A DNA stretch of 64,000 nt, taken from assembly GCF_000182925.2 (NCBI RefSeq), contig NC_026505.1:372001-436000 (forward strand). Direction: 5' to 3'. Each line of letters opens with the position of its first letter. Positions within the stretch are counted from its first letter, which is position 1. The notes under the pieces are model-generated. The model ran no database searches and had not been told where the DNA came from. It saw only the letters and a program-made list of their open reading frames with translations. The stretch comes from Neurospora crassa OR74A (lineage: Eukaryota > Ascomycota > Sordariomycetes > Sordariales > Sordariaceae). This document shows positions 1 to 11,554 of this stretch, one piece after another. The position numbers were made by a program, and so were the translations under genes.

Positions 1-2994
1 TGGCCAAGTGCTGCAAATCCCATGTTGTTGATGGATTCGGCAAATTCGAACGCCGGTATTTTGAGGCCTTGTGCCTCCAACTGCCTCTTGAGATCGAGTG
101 AATTTTGGAGGTAGTCCATAGCGCTCGCGTATTGGTGCATGTGGATCTTTTCAATTCCAATGTCGTTGTAAGCGTTGGATAACAGGACTTGACTTTCGTA
201 CCTATCGCTAGGAGAAAGGCCAGGTAGACTTGCATGGTTCTCGCGTAAAGCGACCACTTCCTTCGCCTTTGCCATGGCTTTGCGCGCACCCGTCAGCCCC
301 TGTGCCTGCTCAATGATGCCCCAGGATATAGCAATGGCAGTTGTTTCGAGCTTCAAGGAATCGGCATATAGTGACGGTTGGCCTCCTTGAATGGTGGCTT
401 CGGCCGTAGAGGAAGTGCGAAACTCATGGGAAATCTTCTCGGCTGTCTCCAGGACCGCTACGCACGAATCCGCGAGTCCCACTTCGTACAAGTAGTACCC
501 AGCACCGGTAAGAAGCTCAGCAAAGGCCATGCTGGGGACAAGAGGAACCTCCGTTGGGGTTTCATCCTGGTATTGGCTTCTTTCGTTGGCACGATAAACC
601 GAATGAAGCTTGAGAACATGGGCAATCAGTTTCTCGTCTGATGGCCACTGTGAGAAGTTTGGCGTCATGAACTTTGGGAAAGCCGGGAAGTCTCGTGCAA
701 TGAGTGCCACGGCACGATCGAATGTGAGCTGATGCTGATGGGGTACGGCTTGCAGATCCCGCAAAATCTTGGATTGTAGTTGCCGATGAATGCTGTAGAA
801 GGACCAAGACAACGCCGGATTGCTGTCCTCAACTAGGTACCGTTCTACAAGAGCAGCCTGGATTTCATGACGGAAGCTTGTATTGGGGAAGGCACGTTAG
901 TCAGAGTGTACACGCCTCAACTGCCCTTTGCAAAAATGTAGAAGGGAAGCAGTGAGTTGCTTAGTGCGGAAGGTAGGTCGAGGTAGGTACGTACCGTGCA
1001 GAGTCTTGATATCCCAAGAAACTCAGCTTGCCTTGAAGATCGCGGTTGAGAATGTCAACAGGAATGTTATCCGCCGCAAGCATGCTCATGATTCTCAGTA
1101 TTGTCAAACCTTTGTCAGGTACTGCTCTCAATGCCATATCCCATGCAGAGTCAATAGGTCGGTCGTATGCCCAGGCGGAATGACCATTCGTGATTGGGTT
1201 TCTCTTGCCCAAACTCCCTGACTGCTGCAACACTTTGAGAGCTCCTTCCGCCGAAACTGCCGAAGAAATGATGGACCCGGCAATTCCAACGAGGACCAGT
1301 GGGGACCCATTGACTTCTTCTGACATGTTCGTGAACACTTGAGCCAGCGAGTCTGGGTCTCCCATATGCAGCTTTTGCTGCTCGGAAATATGGTCAAGGA
1401 GAAAATCTGAACCTTCTTGAGGTGTCAAGTGCCTCAGTGGTATCTCTTTTGTCGTGGCGTGTATTGTCCTTTGATACTGGCTGGTGACGAGAATCGAGCC
1501 ATGATTGCAACATGGCTGGTATTTCTTGAAGATGTCGGGGTTGTTGACGTTGTCAAAGATCATCAACCATGACGTATCTGTGACCCAAAATCACTGGGAG
1601 TGAGTACCTGTGTCGTATTCGAAGCTAGGTTTCCATGAAATGACACTGAAGACTCACTTTTACACAGCCAGGCAGTTGCATTCTCAACAAGTCTTGCCTG
1701 GTCCGAAACATCCTTTCCCGCCCGAACAAGCCGTGCTATTTTGCCAAAAGCCTGGGAAAGAGCGGCCTCATCTTCGGCGGGGACCCAGAAAATGTGGAGT
1801 TCTGGGAAGGTTTCGCAACATCGATAAGCGAACTCAAGTGCTATCTGGGTTTTACCCATACCAGGTGCCCCGTGTAAGGTGCAAGACTTTTGTGGTGAGC
1901 TTTGGGCTGGGAGGAGGTCGCGATCCAGCTGTGCAAGCACTTCTTTCCTCCCACAGAACTTTCCATTTCTGGCCTTTGGGACAGAGAAAATTCTGGAAAG
2001 TTTAAGACGTTCTTGACTTGCTGGTCCCTGAATCGATGTTACCTCTTTGGTGCCGACTCTCTCCCATATGTCAACACCAATAACGTCCCTTACAAAGCCG
2101 ATACGATCTCTAAAAGTTTGAGTTGCACTGGAAATCTGTTTCGCTGCGTCCCTGAGGGTCAGTTCGATAGGGGAGAAGCGGACTGTCATTTTGAAGATCA
2201 CCTCTGTGTTGCACGGAGCAGTGTCCTTGTTGTCAGTGAATCTTTGCAGATCGAACGATAGAGGCAGGAAGTCTTACTGAGTGGATTGCGGTTAAATATC
2301 TCGACCGCATTTAGAGAGAAATCAAGATAAGAGCAGTAGATATCCAAGAGAGAATCCGACACGGTTGGCCAAGCGGCATAAAGCCTCGCGTAGTCTTTCA
2401 GCACCGGCATAGCTCGAGTCATTTCATCATAGATGTCGACAACTCTATCCAAAAGACCGAAATATTTGCCAAATGCCTAGATGTAGATTGCTTGTCAATC
2501 TCGCGTGCAGTTGTAGCACACAGCCGTAGGATAAGCATAGCATGAGTTGACTTACATCCAATATAAATCTCAAAACTCCCCAAACCTGTGTTAAGAACAA
2601 GATGTCATCAGTTCTAGTCCCTCTTCACCCAATCATTCTTGCTTCTTGAGAAAGGTCATGACGTTAAGCATGGTGTACTCACCACTGAAGCAATTCCATG
2701 TGCTTGACAGATGGAACCAATGGCCTGTGAGAATATTTGGACGTTGTTGGTAACAGTCTGGAGCTTGTCTAACCATCTCGGCTTTCGCCACGCATGTTTT
2801 GACATGAAACCATCCAGAACGTCCTTGGGGGCTTCAATATCATGCCGGTGCAGTATTGCTCTGAGTTTGTCCACCTTGTCTTTGGCCTCTTGAGCCCGTG
2901 TGTGTTGATGTACAAGTGCTACATCCGTTGGGAAGAGTGCCTCTACCTGAGACATGCTGGTACGTTCGTAACTGCGAAGTGGAAGTTCCAACAT
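1..2994 (-). CDS. NLR/STAND protein: helical N-terminal domain (DUF7708-like), NB-ARC, TPR-like region (3' end off window)
   Basis: Fungal NLRs are nucleotide-switched sensors used in non-self recognition and programmed cell death. Reading 2994 downwards, six exons keep one frame: 2994-2683, 2585-2556 (30 nt), 2476-2278, 2203-1658, 1577-995 and 876-1, giving about 848 residues with no stop before the edge. Residues ~100-180 (VWGVLRFILD, then AFGKYFGLLDRVVDIYDE) match the pattern of the helical DUF7708-type domain often found before fungal NACHT/NB-ARC modules. The NB-ARC has a P-loop GAPGMGKT (~292-299), Walker B WLMIFDN (~366-372), an RNBS-like GSILVTSQ and GSPLVL where GLPLAL is usual. The last exon is helical and TPR-like (GLTGARKAMAKAKEVVALRE). 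The start is the first ATG after a TATA-like site. Domain names come from memory of the family. The C-terminus and any further repeats are outside the window. No inactivating change is visible. Confidence 0.85.
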
Positions 2995-4897
2995 GATTGA
3001 TGCGTACGGTCAGGTAGGACGAGTGTTGGTCAATGCGACAGGCGTGTGTGCGTAACACAATCGGGACGCGATATTGGCCGTTTATGGTGATATTGTACAA
3101 CCGATAGTGAAAGCCGACGGCCCCGATCTTACACTGACTGTAAACATTGCCTGGCCAGCACTTTATAATGCCCAGAGAAAGCCTCATTCGGCCAAAGAGC
3201 CTCATTCGGCTTGTCGACGGCATGTCTAGAGGTATGTTCAGCCTTCACCCCAGTGCCGTTGAAATCTCGCATCGTTGACCGAAGTAAGGCGTGGGTCCTC
3301 CAGTTGACGGCAGAGCTTTGGGGTAGTACATGTCAACGTGTGACCGTTGTTGCCAATCGTTGTTCCGATGGGTAAGCAATAAGAAGCCTGAACTGCTTGA
3401 TGTATGCCACAACTCTGCTGTTTTCAACCTCCCTGAGTGTTATGGGATACGTTGTAGGTTACCTGGGCATTAAAAGTGAAAAACGGTGTTGGGCAACATC
3501 AAGTTTATAACATACCTCTACCACACACCAAAGATAACGACCGCAAGTAGCTCGAAAAGATGTATGTGAAAGAAGATGAAAAGGTAGGTATGGATATCAA
3601 AGCAGGCTGCATTGAACATGATGAAGGTAAAAAAAAAGTTTGGAGGAAGGCCACCTCTTCCATGCCCTTGTATTGTCCAACATCCCGTTGGGTCTGATGC
3701 CGAAGGGTAGTTCGAAAGAACCCATCGTCGTTGTCTTCTTACACTTGGGGGTGTCCGGGTAGGTGATATGATGGAGGGGAAGCAACAGGACCAAAATTGA
3801 TGGCTGTAGAGGCACAGTTATGCAGTCGCTTTTCATGTTTCCCCGCCCCTCCCCGCCTTCCCCTTCAATAATAGGGAAACCAGGAAGTCGCTGCACTCAA
3901 CCGCAACCACCTGCACTTACCCCAAATCCTCCATCTAACCAATTAAAAGGCCAGAACCCGTACCGCGATGTGCTACATTCTTCGTTGACCATTTCTACGG
4001 TCCTCTACCCTTCAGTCAACCAAAATTCCAGCGAACACAAGGACTGGGTTTTCTCTGCAGCTATACAGCGGCCCCGAACACAACTTTAGAGGCGCTTCGT
4101 CTCAATCAGCTTTGAGAAACCCAGCATCAAGAATTCATAACCGACTGATTGGACACCTGGCTACTCTGGCTATCTCGACGGGAGGTGGGGGCGTACATAC
4201 CTACCTACCCTTTGCTGACCGGTTGATTACCTTTGTGTAAGCCACTCACTCCCGTACTACGCGACTATTTACAAACCAGAAAGCCGGTGAACATTGCAAT
4301 CACTCTCGAAGTAAGTACGCTCCTCAACCCTAGCCATCAAGATCGATGCAGGCATAAAACGTTTCAATATGTACTCCGGTTATTACCTCTACTTAAGGTA
4401 CGATGACAGCTCGCGTTGTAGCCCGAGGGGGTAGGTACGACCGGTCGCTTCCATCATACCTACCCAAAGATAGTAGGAAGACTGGTCTCATCCACACGCA
4501 GGCATTCAAGTGTGACTGTCCCCCACCCAAGTACATTGCAGGTATGCTTTGATCAACTTGTTGGGCAGGCACATCCGTGAACCGAGCAGCCAAACAAACA
4601 CCTTGCTTATTGACCTCCAATAATACAAGCCACCTCGTACGAAAGCAAAGGATAGGAACGTAAAAAAGGATTACAATCTTTCTTCTTCGGACTGGAATAT
4701 TCTCATCTCACTGGGTCGATCAACCCACACAAAGCCAAGCCACTGGAACGGTGCGCAAAGGGTCAGTGTAGAGCGGCCCATATTATGATGCCATTGCGCT
4801 CGACTTGCATGAAGGCGTTCTCCAGTTTTCGGTAGTGTTCCCCCTCCCTGCTCGTTCCCGTTGACCCTTTTTTTTTTTTTTTTTACGTTTCATCATC
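2995..4897. other. Intergenic, NLR / beta-lactamase-like gene
   Basis: Divergent promoter region between the NLR (minus) and the hydrolase (plus). I see short chance ORFs, a CCTACCTACC tract near 4200 and a 17-nt T run at 4868-4884 just before the hydrolase start. No gene was recognised. Confidence 0.6.
3162..3167 (-). promoter_or_regulatory. TATA-like element upstream of the NLR gene
   Basis: On the minus strand this reads TATAAA, about 170 bp upstream of the NLR start codon. The fit is by sequence and spacing only. Confidence 0.3.
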
Positions 4898-6721
4898 ATG
4901 TTTTGCGCACAAGACGAGATCATACGCGACCGTCTCCAATCCGTTATCTCCATCGTCGACGATGTGTGTAAGATTTCGGGTGCCCCTTCAGCATCCGTGG
5001 GTGTACTCCACGACAATAAGATCATCTTCACCAAGGGCCATGGAACAGTTGCCGGCAATCAGCTCAACCTTAAGCCACGGCAACCTGGTCCAGATACAGT
5101 CTACGGCATAGGATCCATGACAAAAAGCTTCGTGATTGCGTGTCTCGCAAAGGTCCGTTTGGAGGGAAAGAAAGCCAAGTTTGAATGGAGTACACCGATG
5201 AAGGATCTGGTTGATGGTTTCAACACCGATGACAGATTACAGCACTTGGTCACTCTTTCCGACTTCATCTCTCACCGAACTGGGCTTGACGGAGATATGT
5301 CTATCGCCTATCAAGGAGACCAAGAGTTCCTCCTTCCAAAGCATGAAGTTTTGCGAGCAGTGGCAACCCTCAGCAAGGCCGGACATTTCCGAAATGATTG
5401 GATCTACAACAACTGGGGTTACAGTCTTGCCGGCAAGGTTCTGGAAAAATACTCGGGGAAGTCCTTTAAAGATTGCCTGCGAGACTATGTACTCGTCCCG
5501 TTATCACTTCACAACACCACAACAACTCCAGACCCAAACGGCGACTTTGCGTCTGCTCATGCAGCACTGGACAACGGCGACATTTATCGACTGCCAAACA
5601 AGATACCACCACCATTTGAGGAAAGCATATTCGAAACTGCTGGGGGAATCTACTCGAGCGTCAACGACCTTCTTGCATGGGCGAAGGCGATTCTTGCTGC
5701 TGAAAAGAGGTCATACTCCGGTCCTCTTGAAGATGTCCCAACCATCTTGAGCAACCAAGTGCCTCTGGACAATCCATCCAGAGATCATCGCTTCTATGGG
5801 TTCGGGTGGGTTCGGACGGCTCTTCCAAACGTTGTGGGCCTCCAGGGAGACAACGCAGAACTGTTCAATAGGGACCAGCTTCCAGTACTCGGATCAAAAT
5901 CACAACCAATGATGACTTATTATCATCAAGGCGCCGGGCTTGGGTACTATTCCGCAATCTTCATGTTCCCTGAATCCAATTCCGCTGTGGTGGTTCTGAC
6001 GAATTCGATGCCACTCAACGACGTTGCAGACTGGATCGCTCAGATATACATCACCGCGCTATTTCAATTTGAAGATGGAGGGAAAACGTACCTTGACCTG
6101 GCAAAGAAGTACGTTGGATTGGCGAAGAAAAGTCGAGACCAGAAACTCAGGCTTGTGAGAACAATGAGAACGGGCATTGACAGCGAGCACAACACAAACT
6201 ACTCTTGTCCGCGAGAACTGGACTTATACACCGGGAGATTTTACAACTCGAAGGGTAGCTGGCCAGGAAATTTTTTTATCGACATCCGTTGTCCGAAGAA
6301 TTGGGGGGAAAAGGACAATTCTTTGGAGCTTAGGTTCCAAGGGTGGGACTCACAACTGTATGAGCTCCGTCACCTCAGGGATGACATCTTTGAGTGGGCA
6401 CTAGACTACAACCAGCAAGCCCGGCGAGCACGTTTCACAGTATGGGACCCAGAGTATTTTAAGATCCAGTTCAACTTCAGCCTGAAGCGGTCCCATGAGG
6501 CTGTTACGCTCAACTGGGCAGGGAATGGGATGGTTCTTACCCGATGTGAGGACAAGTTGTATCTCCCACAGAATCCTCTAAAACACTCAAAGGGAGTCCT
6601 ACCGTTTCTCCAAAAGACACTTCGCAGGGTTATGAGGAGCTGGCGCTTGGTCTCGAGAGGTTCGCGGAAGTCCTCAGGATATTTACCCGAAAAGGCACAC
6701 TTCTCTCGTCCAGGACGGTGA
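4898..6721 (+). CDS. Serine beta-lactamase-like / penicillin-binding-protein-like hydrolase
   Basis: An intronless 607-residue protein of the beta-lactamase-related family (PF00144 type), which acts through an active-site serine on esters or amides; the fungal substrates are mostly unknown. The catalytic S-x-x-K is SMTK at residues 73-76, the Y-x-N element is YNN at 170-172, and the third motif is HQG at ~343-345, in place of KTG as in esterase-like members. The N-terminus runs straight into the fold (SASVGVLHDNKIIFTKG) with no obvious signal peptide, so a cytosolic enzyme is likely. About 200 further residues follow the catalytic domain (WDSQLYELR, DDIFEWALDY), resembling the C-terminal beta domain of PBP-like fungal proteins. 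The basic, Ser/Arg-rich last 40 residues are low in similarity. The ATG follows a T-rich leader. Confidence 0.85.
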   Translation: MFCAQDEIIRDRLQSVISIVDDVCKISGAPSASVGVLHDNKIIFTKGHGTVAGNQLNLKPRQPGPDTVYGIGSMTKSFVIACLAKVRLEGKKAKFEWSTPMKDLVDGFNTDDRLQHLVTLSDFISHRTGLDGDMSIAYQGDQEFLLPKHEVLRAVATLSKAGHFRNDWIYNNWGYSLAGKVLEKYSGKSFKDCLRDYVLVPLSLHNTTTTPDPNGDFASAHAALDNGDIYRLPNKIPPPFEESIFETAGGIYSSVNDLLAWAKAILAAEKRSYSGPLEDVPTILSNQVPLDNPSRDHRFYGFGWVRTALPNVVGLQGDNAELFNRDQLPVLGSKSQPMMTYYHQGAGLGYYSAIFMFPESNSAVVVLTNSMPLNDVADWIAQIYITALFQFEDGGKTYLDLAKKYVGLAKKSRDQKLRLVRTMRTGIDSEHNTNYSCPRELDLYTGRFYNSKGSWPGNFFIDIRCPKNWGEKDNSLELRFQGWDSQLYELRHLRDDIFEWALDYNQQARRARFTVWDPEYFKIQFNFSLKRSHEAVTLNWAGNGMVLTRCEDKLYLPQNPLKHSKGVLPFLQKTLRRVMRSWRLVSRGSRKSSGYLPEKAHFSRPGR

Positions 6722-7639
6722 CATGCTAGTCGGGAGGGAGGTTTACATGCGCACGCACTACATGCAGTGGAATTTCAGTCGTTTCCTCCACCCCAGACAT
6801 TCTGCGTCTTTTCGCAGGGCGTTTCACGCGTAACTTGATGATGTGTTCAAAACCTGTTATTAGACAGACATCATCCATCAAATGACCAGTAAGCCGATTT
6901 ACTTCGAGTTCAAACCCATGCTTACTACTGGTAATCAAAAAAGTGGTGTAGAGACACGGGAGATTATGGCAACTTTCGGATCAAGGTGAAGCATGTGCCA
7001 TATCAGTGCGCACAAATTCGGTGGTCTCTTCCAATGACTCTTCCGATTCTCAAGCCACTCACTTTCAGCGCTACCACCCCTCTGCATACTTTGCCCGTTC
7101 GCGGGGAAAGGCTCCAAGCACTGAGCCGCGTTGATGTGTCCATACAACATTCAACATTGGCGGTGGCCGTGTCGTGTATCCCTCTACAAGTAAGGCAGCT
7201 ATGCAGTGACACCCTTCTTATTATCTTCACGGCAGCCGTCAGTCACCTTGTACACTTTTAGGCCGCGATATGATGGATAGGTAAGCAGCGAGATTCCCCT
7301 AGCGGCATTCGGAAACGGCTGCGCTAGACCACTGGTTCTTCCGACATTTCATCAGCTTTTACAGGAAATAAAAGGGTTGATGTAAGTGCTCGGACAAGCA
7401 TAGTTGTGAGATCTCCAAACGTCCCCCGGTTATCAAGGCACATCGAAATTGACACATCTCCCAGTCAGTTCCTACCTCTACCTACACCTATTTTATCAAC
7501 ACTGTCGGGCAGTACAGACGCCTGGAGCATTGGATCAAAACCTCTAGCCTCAGACTGCAGCCACGGTACTAATTCAGATCAGGGCTTCTGAGCTCAACAT
7601 CACACGTTAATTGTTTAAGAGCAGTCACATCGGAACGCA
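6722..7639. other. Intergenic
   Basis: No coding signal or repeat that I can support. Short overlapping frames on both strands have no family features. Confidence 0.5.
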
Positions 7640-7891
7640 ATGTCTGGAACTTCGTCAGGAGCAGACCCCAAAAACAGCGATTACTTCGCCAAGTCTACCG
7701 GTGGCAGATCACAACCGTGGAGGAACTTCAGCAAGGACAAAAGCACATCCCGCAACGGCGACGCTAAACGAGACCTTCTTGTCGTTCAATCAGGCACCAA
7801 AAGCGGCTCTGGTTCGCAGGACTACGTATGCAAAGAGTGTGGGAAACACTCAGCGGAGTGCGCCTGCGGCGTTGGGTTCATCGCGGCCTGA
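7640..7891 (+). CDS. Small hypothetical protein with a cysteine-rich tail
   Basis: An 83-residue frame that starts in a fair context (CGCAATGTC). Residues 1-58 are Ser/Gly/Lys-rich and look disordered; the last 25 carry CKECGKHSAECACG, a CxxC...CxC pattern that could bind a metal. The composition is more protein-like than the overlapping frames, which lack it. No family was recognised and no intron is needed. It lies between the hydrolase and the CmcJ-like oxygenase on the same strand without evident linkage. It could be a chance frame. Confidence 0.35.
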   Translation: MSGTSSGADPKNSDYFAKSTGGRSQPWRNFSKDKSTSRNGDAKRDLLVVQSGTKSGSGSQDYVCKECGKHSAECACGVGFIAA

Positions 7892-8552
7892 GGTTTTGAC
7901 GACGAAACTGCGCTGCGGAGACAACATCCGTGAGATGCGGTCTGGTCTACCTGCAGAAATCAGGTCTGCTGAGGCATCTCGAGGCTGGATCAGCTGGCGA
8001 GTCAGGATAGCAGGCAAATCGACTGAAACCACGCAACCTCAGCAGTGCATTTGCTAGAGCCTGATTCGTGAAGTCCTTTTGGGATATCATGCAGGTGCAT
8101 AAAGGGGGACAATTTGACATGATACCACACACCAACAAGAATTTACCTATCACCAAACGATTCAAGGAGTGCGTACAGATTCGAAGGGAAGACACACAAG
8201 GCGGCTATTAGCGGCTGGGCGACACGGGACAGGAAACGCAAACAAGAAACGACGAGGTTTTTTAACGTATAACATTTGCACATTTGCTCATCACTTTTCA
8301 CGCTCTGTGATTGTCACGATGATTGATCATCTTGAAATCGTTCATGTCCAATTCCAATTCACGCGTGCTGTGCACAAAGGCTGGCTCTTCGTTCCTCCTT
8401 CCACTCAGACGCCAGGCATTGAACTGAGCCACCATTGAACACCGATTTCCTTCTGCGAGTAAAGACTGGGCCAGTCCTAGCACGTCACCAAAACACAAGA
8501 GTCTCATCTCAATCTCGAATCATCACAAAGACATCATTTCCGAACAACGCCA
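7892..8552. other. Intergenic; promoter side of the CmcJ-like gene
   Basis: Nothing recognised. The last ~60 bp (CATCACAAAGACATCATTTC and on) has the A/C-rich look of a fungal 5' leader. Confidence 0.5.
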
Positions 8553-10108
8553 ATGGATAGTAGAAACGGGCAAGATGCGCCACGGCCAAGGGACGCCACG
8601 CCAGACCGGGCAGATCAAAAAGCGAGGCTTAATTACATCCAATGGGAAGCCAAGTTCCTCACCGAGAAGCCCTACGAGTTCATTTCCCAAGCCCCTGAGG
8701 GCTGTCCCAGAAAGAACTTCACTCTCGCCGCTTCCCCAGAACAGACCATCCACGATATCAGAGGCAGTGAAGAGCTTTTCAACCTAGACGACCACGCATT
8801 CCAGATAGTGAGGCAGGATATTGGAGCCATACCGACTGACCAGAAAGGGATCGAGTGTGATTACCTCCCAAAGATCGTGGAATTACTGCAGAGTGTTGAT
8901 CCGGGGGCAGAGGTGGTGGTATTTGACTGGAGAGTGAGTGCGAGTATTGTCGAGATGAAGTGATCCTTCGACACCATGTGCAGTCGGCGGATTTTATGTA
9001 GAAGAAATCATCGTTAACCTTCACTTCTCCGTGATCCCTAGCTCCGAACGAGTGACTACACGCGGACTACTGCAAAAGCCGGAAGTGTCATCGATCTCGA
9101 CGATCCAATGCTTATACTGAAGCCCGTGCATGCTGTCCACGTTGGTCAGTACCTCTTTATTTCTTTTTCTTCACTCTTTTCTTTCTTTCTTTTCAGTCAG
9201 CCCAGACACCAATCAACACACTGACTCACTTTAATCTTACCTCATCATCTTAGATCAAAGCCCCCTAGCCGCCACCAGACGAGTAAACCACCACATGGGG
9301 GCTCGGGCCCAAGAGCTCCTCCAACGACGCTTCCGAATCATCAAGTACGTACACCTACCTTACCTACCTACCTCTCCGGTCTATATGTTAGGTGCCTCTA
9401 CCCGACTAACGTCTCTCTCTCTCTCTCCCTTTTCTTTTTCTTTTTTTTTCTTCTTTTTTTTTTTCCAACCTCAATCCAGATAAGCTCACAACCTCTCTCT
9501 AATCCCCTGCACATGAAAAAGCGCATGGCGGCCCCTTCGACACCCCATCACCGACTATCCACTTGCCGTTTGCGACGGCAGTACCCTCCAGCCATACAAC
9601 TTGATCGCCGTCGACCACATCAGAAAAAACTACCAAGGCGAAGGGCTTTACCCACTGTACGATGAGGCAATGAAGTGGTATTATCTCAATAGGCAGACCA
9701 AGGACGAAGTACTGCTTTTCAAGACGTTCGATTCCATGTCTGCCGAAGAGGGGGTGAAAGCTGGGTGTAAGTTGAGTCCCGTCTCTTTCGATTCTAAAAT
9801 CCGTAGAGGTATGTTGGGCGGGATCCGGATGCACGAAAAGCCAATGTCAGGTACCTTGGGTAGGTGGGTAGCCTGCAGGGTATAGGGAAAGGTAAAGGAG
9901 GAGGGAGGGGGGTTGCTGTGACAAACAGACGTACCTTAGTTGCTAACAGGTATCTCTCATCATGACGGAAGGCTGCCCGCATACTTCGTTTCGACAAGCA
10001 CCACCTAGCAGCGGCGAACTTGAGGTGGGAAGCTGTTGTAGCAAGCCGCCGACACCCAGGGAGAGTATAGAAGTCCGGGCTATGGTATTTTCGAAAGATG
10101 GGGGCTGA
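8553..10108 (+). CDS. CmcJ/AsaB-type 2-oxoglutarate/Fe(II) oxygenase
   Basis: A five-exon gene (8553-8933, 9042-9144, 9254-9344, 9522-9766, 9972-10108) that splices to 318 residues. The family (CmcJ, AsaB, gibberellin desaturase-like) carries out hydroxylation or desaturation in fungal secondary metabolism. Hallmarks are HVDQS with an iron-binding HxD at ~160-162, FRIINAWRPLRHP, DYPLAVCDG, a run ending in WYYL, DEVLLFKTFDS, the distal histidine in CPHTSF (~277) and PRESIEVRAMVF near the C-terminus, where an arginine should bind 2-oxoglutarate. All five exons join in phase. The exon 4 acceptor AAG|CGCATGG and the exon 5 acceptor GAAG|GCTG were chosen because only they keep the family motifs. 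Intron 3 is very pyrimidine-rich. No synthase gene lies beside it, so it is not in an evident biosynthetic cluster. The substrate is unknown. Confidence 0.88.
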
Positions 10109-10908
10109 GATGGAGAGCTTCAGTGGAGGGGGAAGGGAGAAGGCCCGCTATGGTGTTCTAGAAGTACCTCTGTGTAAGCAAAACAAAGGGATGGAGACCG
10201 GTAATGGATGGGATGATGAAATAATAAAAAAAGAGTTAGGGGTCAAGTAATCACCTTCAGCTCGAGCGCTCGATGACTTTCAGTTCCATGTCGATGTTGA
10301 CCTACCTAGCGGTAGGTACCTACAAGTCATCACCACGCTTCGACAGATTTCCAGTTCAATGCAAGTACAACACTCGAGCGGGACACACACTCGACAAGAA
10401 AATATCTCGCAGCTCGAGAGAGAAAACCTATAAAGAATCTGAAAGGCTCTCCAGGAGCCTTGTCCATTCTAAAGGCGGACCTTTTCTATATAAATGACTG
10501 TTGATATTGATTCCATTGATGGCAGAGATCTCTTTAAGGGTATCTCCTCCAAGGCCTGGTACTTCCATCCTGAGCACCGTGCACTCTTCTAACCCCTTTT
10601 TCCACAACCCTTACCCCGTGACGTCTTTTCCTCTTTGATCTCTTTCCCATGATACATGATTCATCCCCTATTTTCCATTATGCATTTTTCTTGATCTCTT
10701 TCCAGCTTTCTTCCCCTACTTTATCTACCTGCACTCGTTAGTGATACAAGATCTCCCTGACAAGTGGTTTATGGTCTTTCCGCTCGTCAACAACAACTAC
10801 CTCTAGTTATTCCCGCAACTACGATAATCGATCCCTATTTCTTCAGTCACAACTGAACTCTTCATCCGTCATGAATCGGAGCTGAGACTCTCCACGTAGG
10901 TATCCTCT
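10109..10908. other. Intergenic
   Basis: Convergent 3' region between the oxygenase and the minus-strand orphan. It contains ACCTACCTAGCGGTAGGTACC near 10300 and a C/T-rich stretch at 10590-10740. No gene was recognised. Confidence 0.5.
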
Positions 10909-11554
10909 TCAACTGTAGGGGGAGGGATCCTTCCCCAAGCCAACCTTGGCCGGGCTTGTGCTCCTCGAACAAGCGGCACCCCGTCCCTGTACGGTCCTAA
11001 ACACCAAGCGGTACTGCCAATCGTAAACCCCGGACGTGCGGATTAAGTACCGGCGTGGACGGACATCGGGGCAATCGCGATCCAAGGATACTTGATGGGA
11101 GATCCGTCGTACAAAGTGCCGCCCGTCAAAATCGTCAATGAGCCAGGCAGGAATCGTCATCTTGGCAAAGGGGGAGTGGTGGCTCTGGACTGTTTAATAA
11201 GGCCAGTGATGGTCGACTGAGGAACGAAGAGACATGAAAGGCAGATATGGAAATCCCCTCGGTGGTAATGGTCCAGAGATTACCGCCGAGGCCACGGAGG
11301 GATGTGAGCCACCAGACTGAAGGTATATTCTGTGCAATCCATTGCTTTCTGGTGTTGCCGAGAGGTTGTATTCAGTCAGCTGTGGTTATATCGCTCTAGA
11401 AGAGAAGAGTGGGTTAGGTTGGGAGAGGCTGTGGGGACGGGACTTACAGGAGGTTGAAGAAGATTGCGGCTAAAATGACCGGGAAAGTCGCCATGCGACG
11501 GAGGAAGGGCTGTTGAAGGCCTGAAATGCACAACTGGTCTCTTGATTGGGGCAT
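10909..11554 (-). CDS. Hypothetical three-exon protein, N-terminal hydrophobic helix
   Basis: I do not recognise this protein. The model is exons 11554-11448, 11348-11284 and 11189-10909, all in phase, giving 150 residues. Intron 1 has a consensus GTAAGT donor and a GCTGACT branch site ~25 nt before CAG. Intron 2 (GTAATC donor, AACAG acceptor) is weaker. The N-terminus holds a hydrophobic run (ATFPVILAAIFFNLL, residues ~22-36), then WIAQNIPSVWWLTSLRGLG, and a C-terminal part with MTIPAWLIDDFDG, RRYLIRTSGVYDWQYRLVF and a basic Ser-rich tail. It may be a small membrane or mitochondrial protein. If intron 2 is wrong, the last exon could stand alone from the ATG at 11160 (83 residues). Confidence 0.4.

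Noticed and set aside
4868-4884. 17-nt T run before the hydrolase gene, possible retroposed tail
   Set aside because: No target duplication found; more likely a plain promoter T tract.
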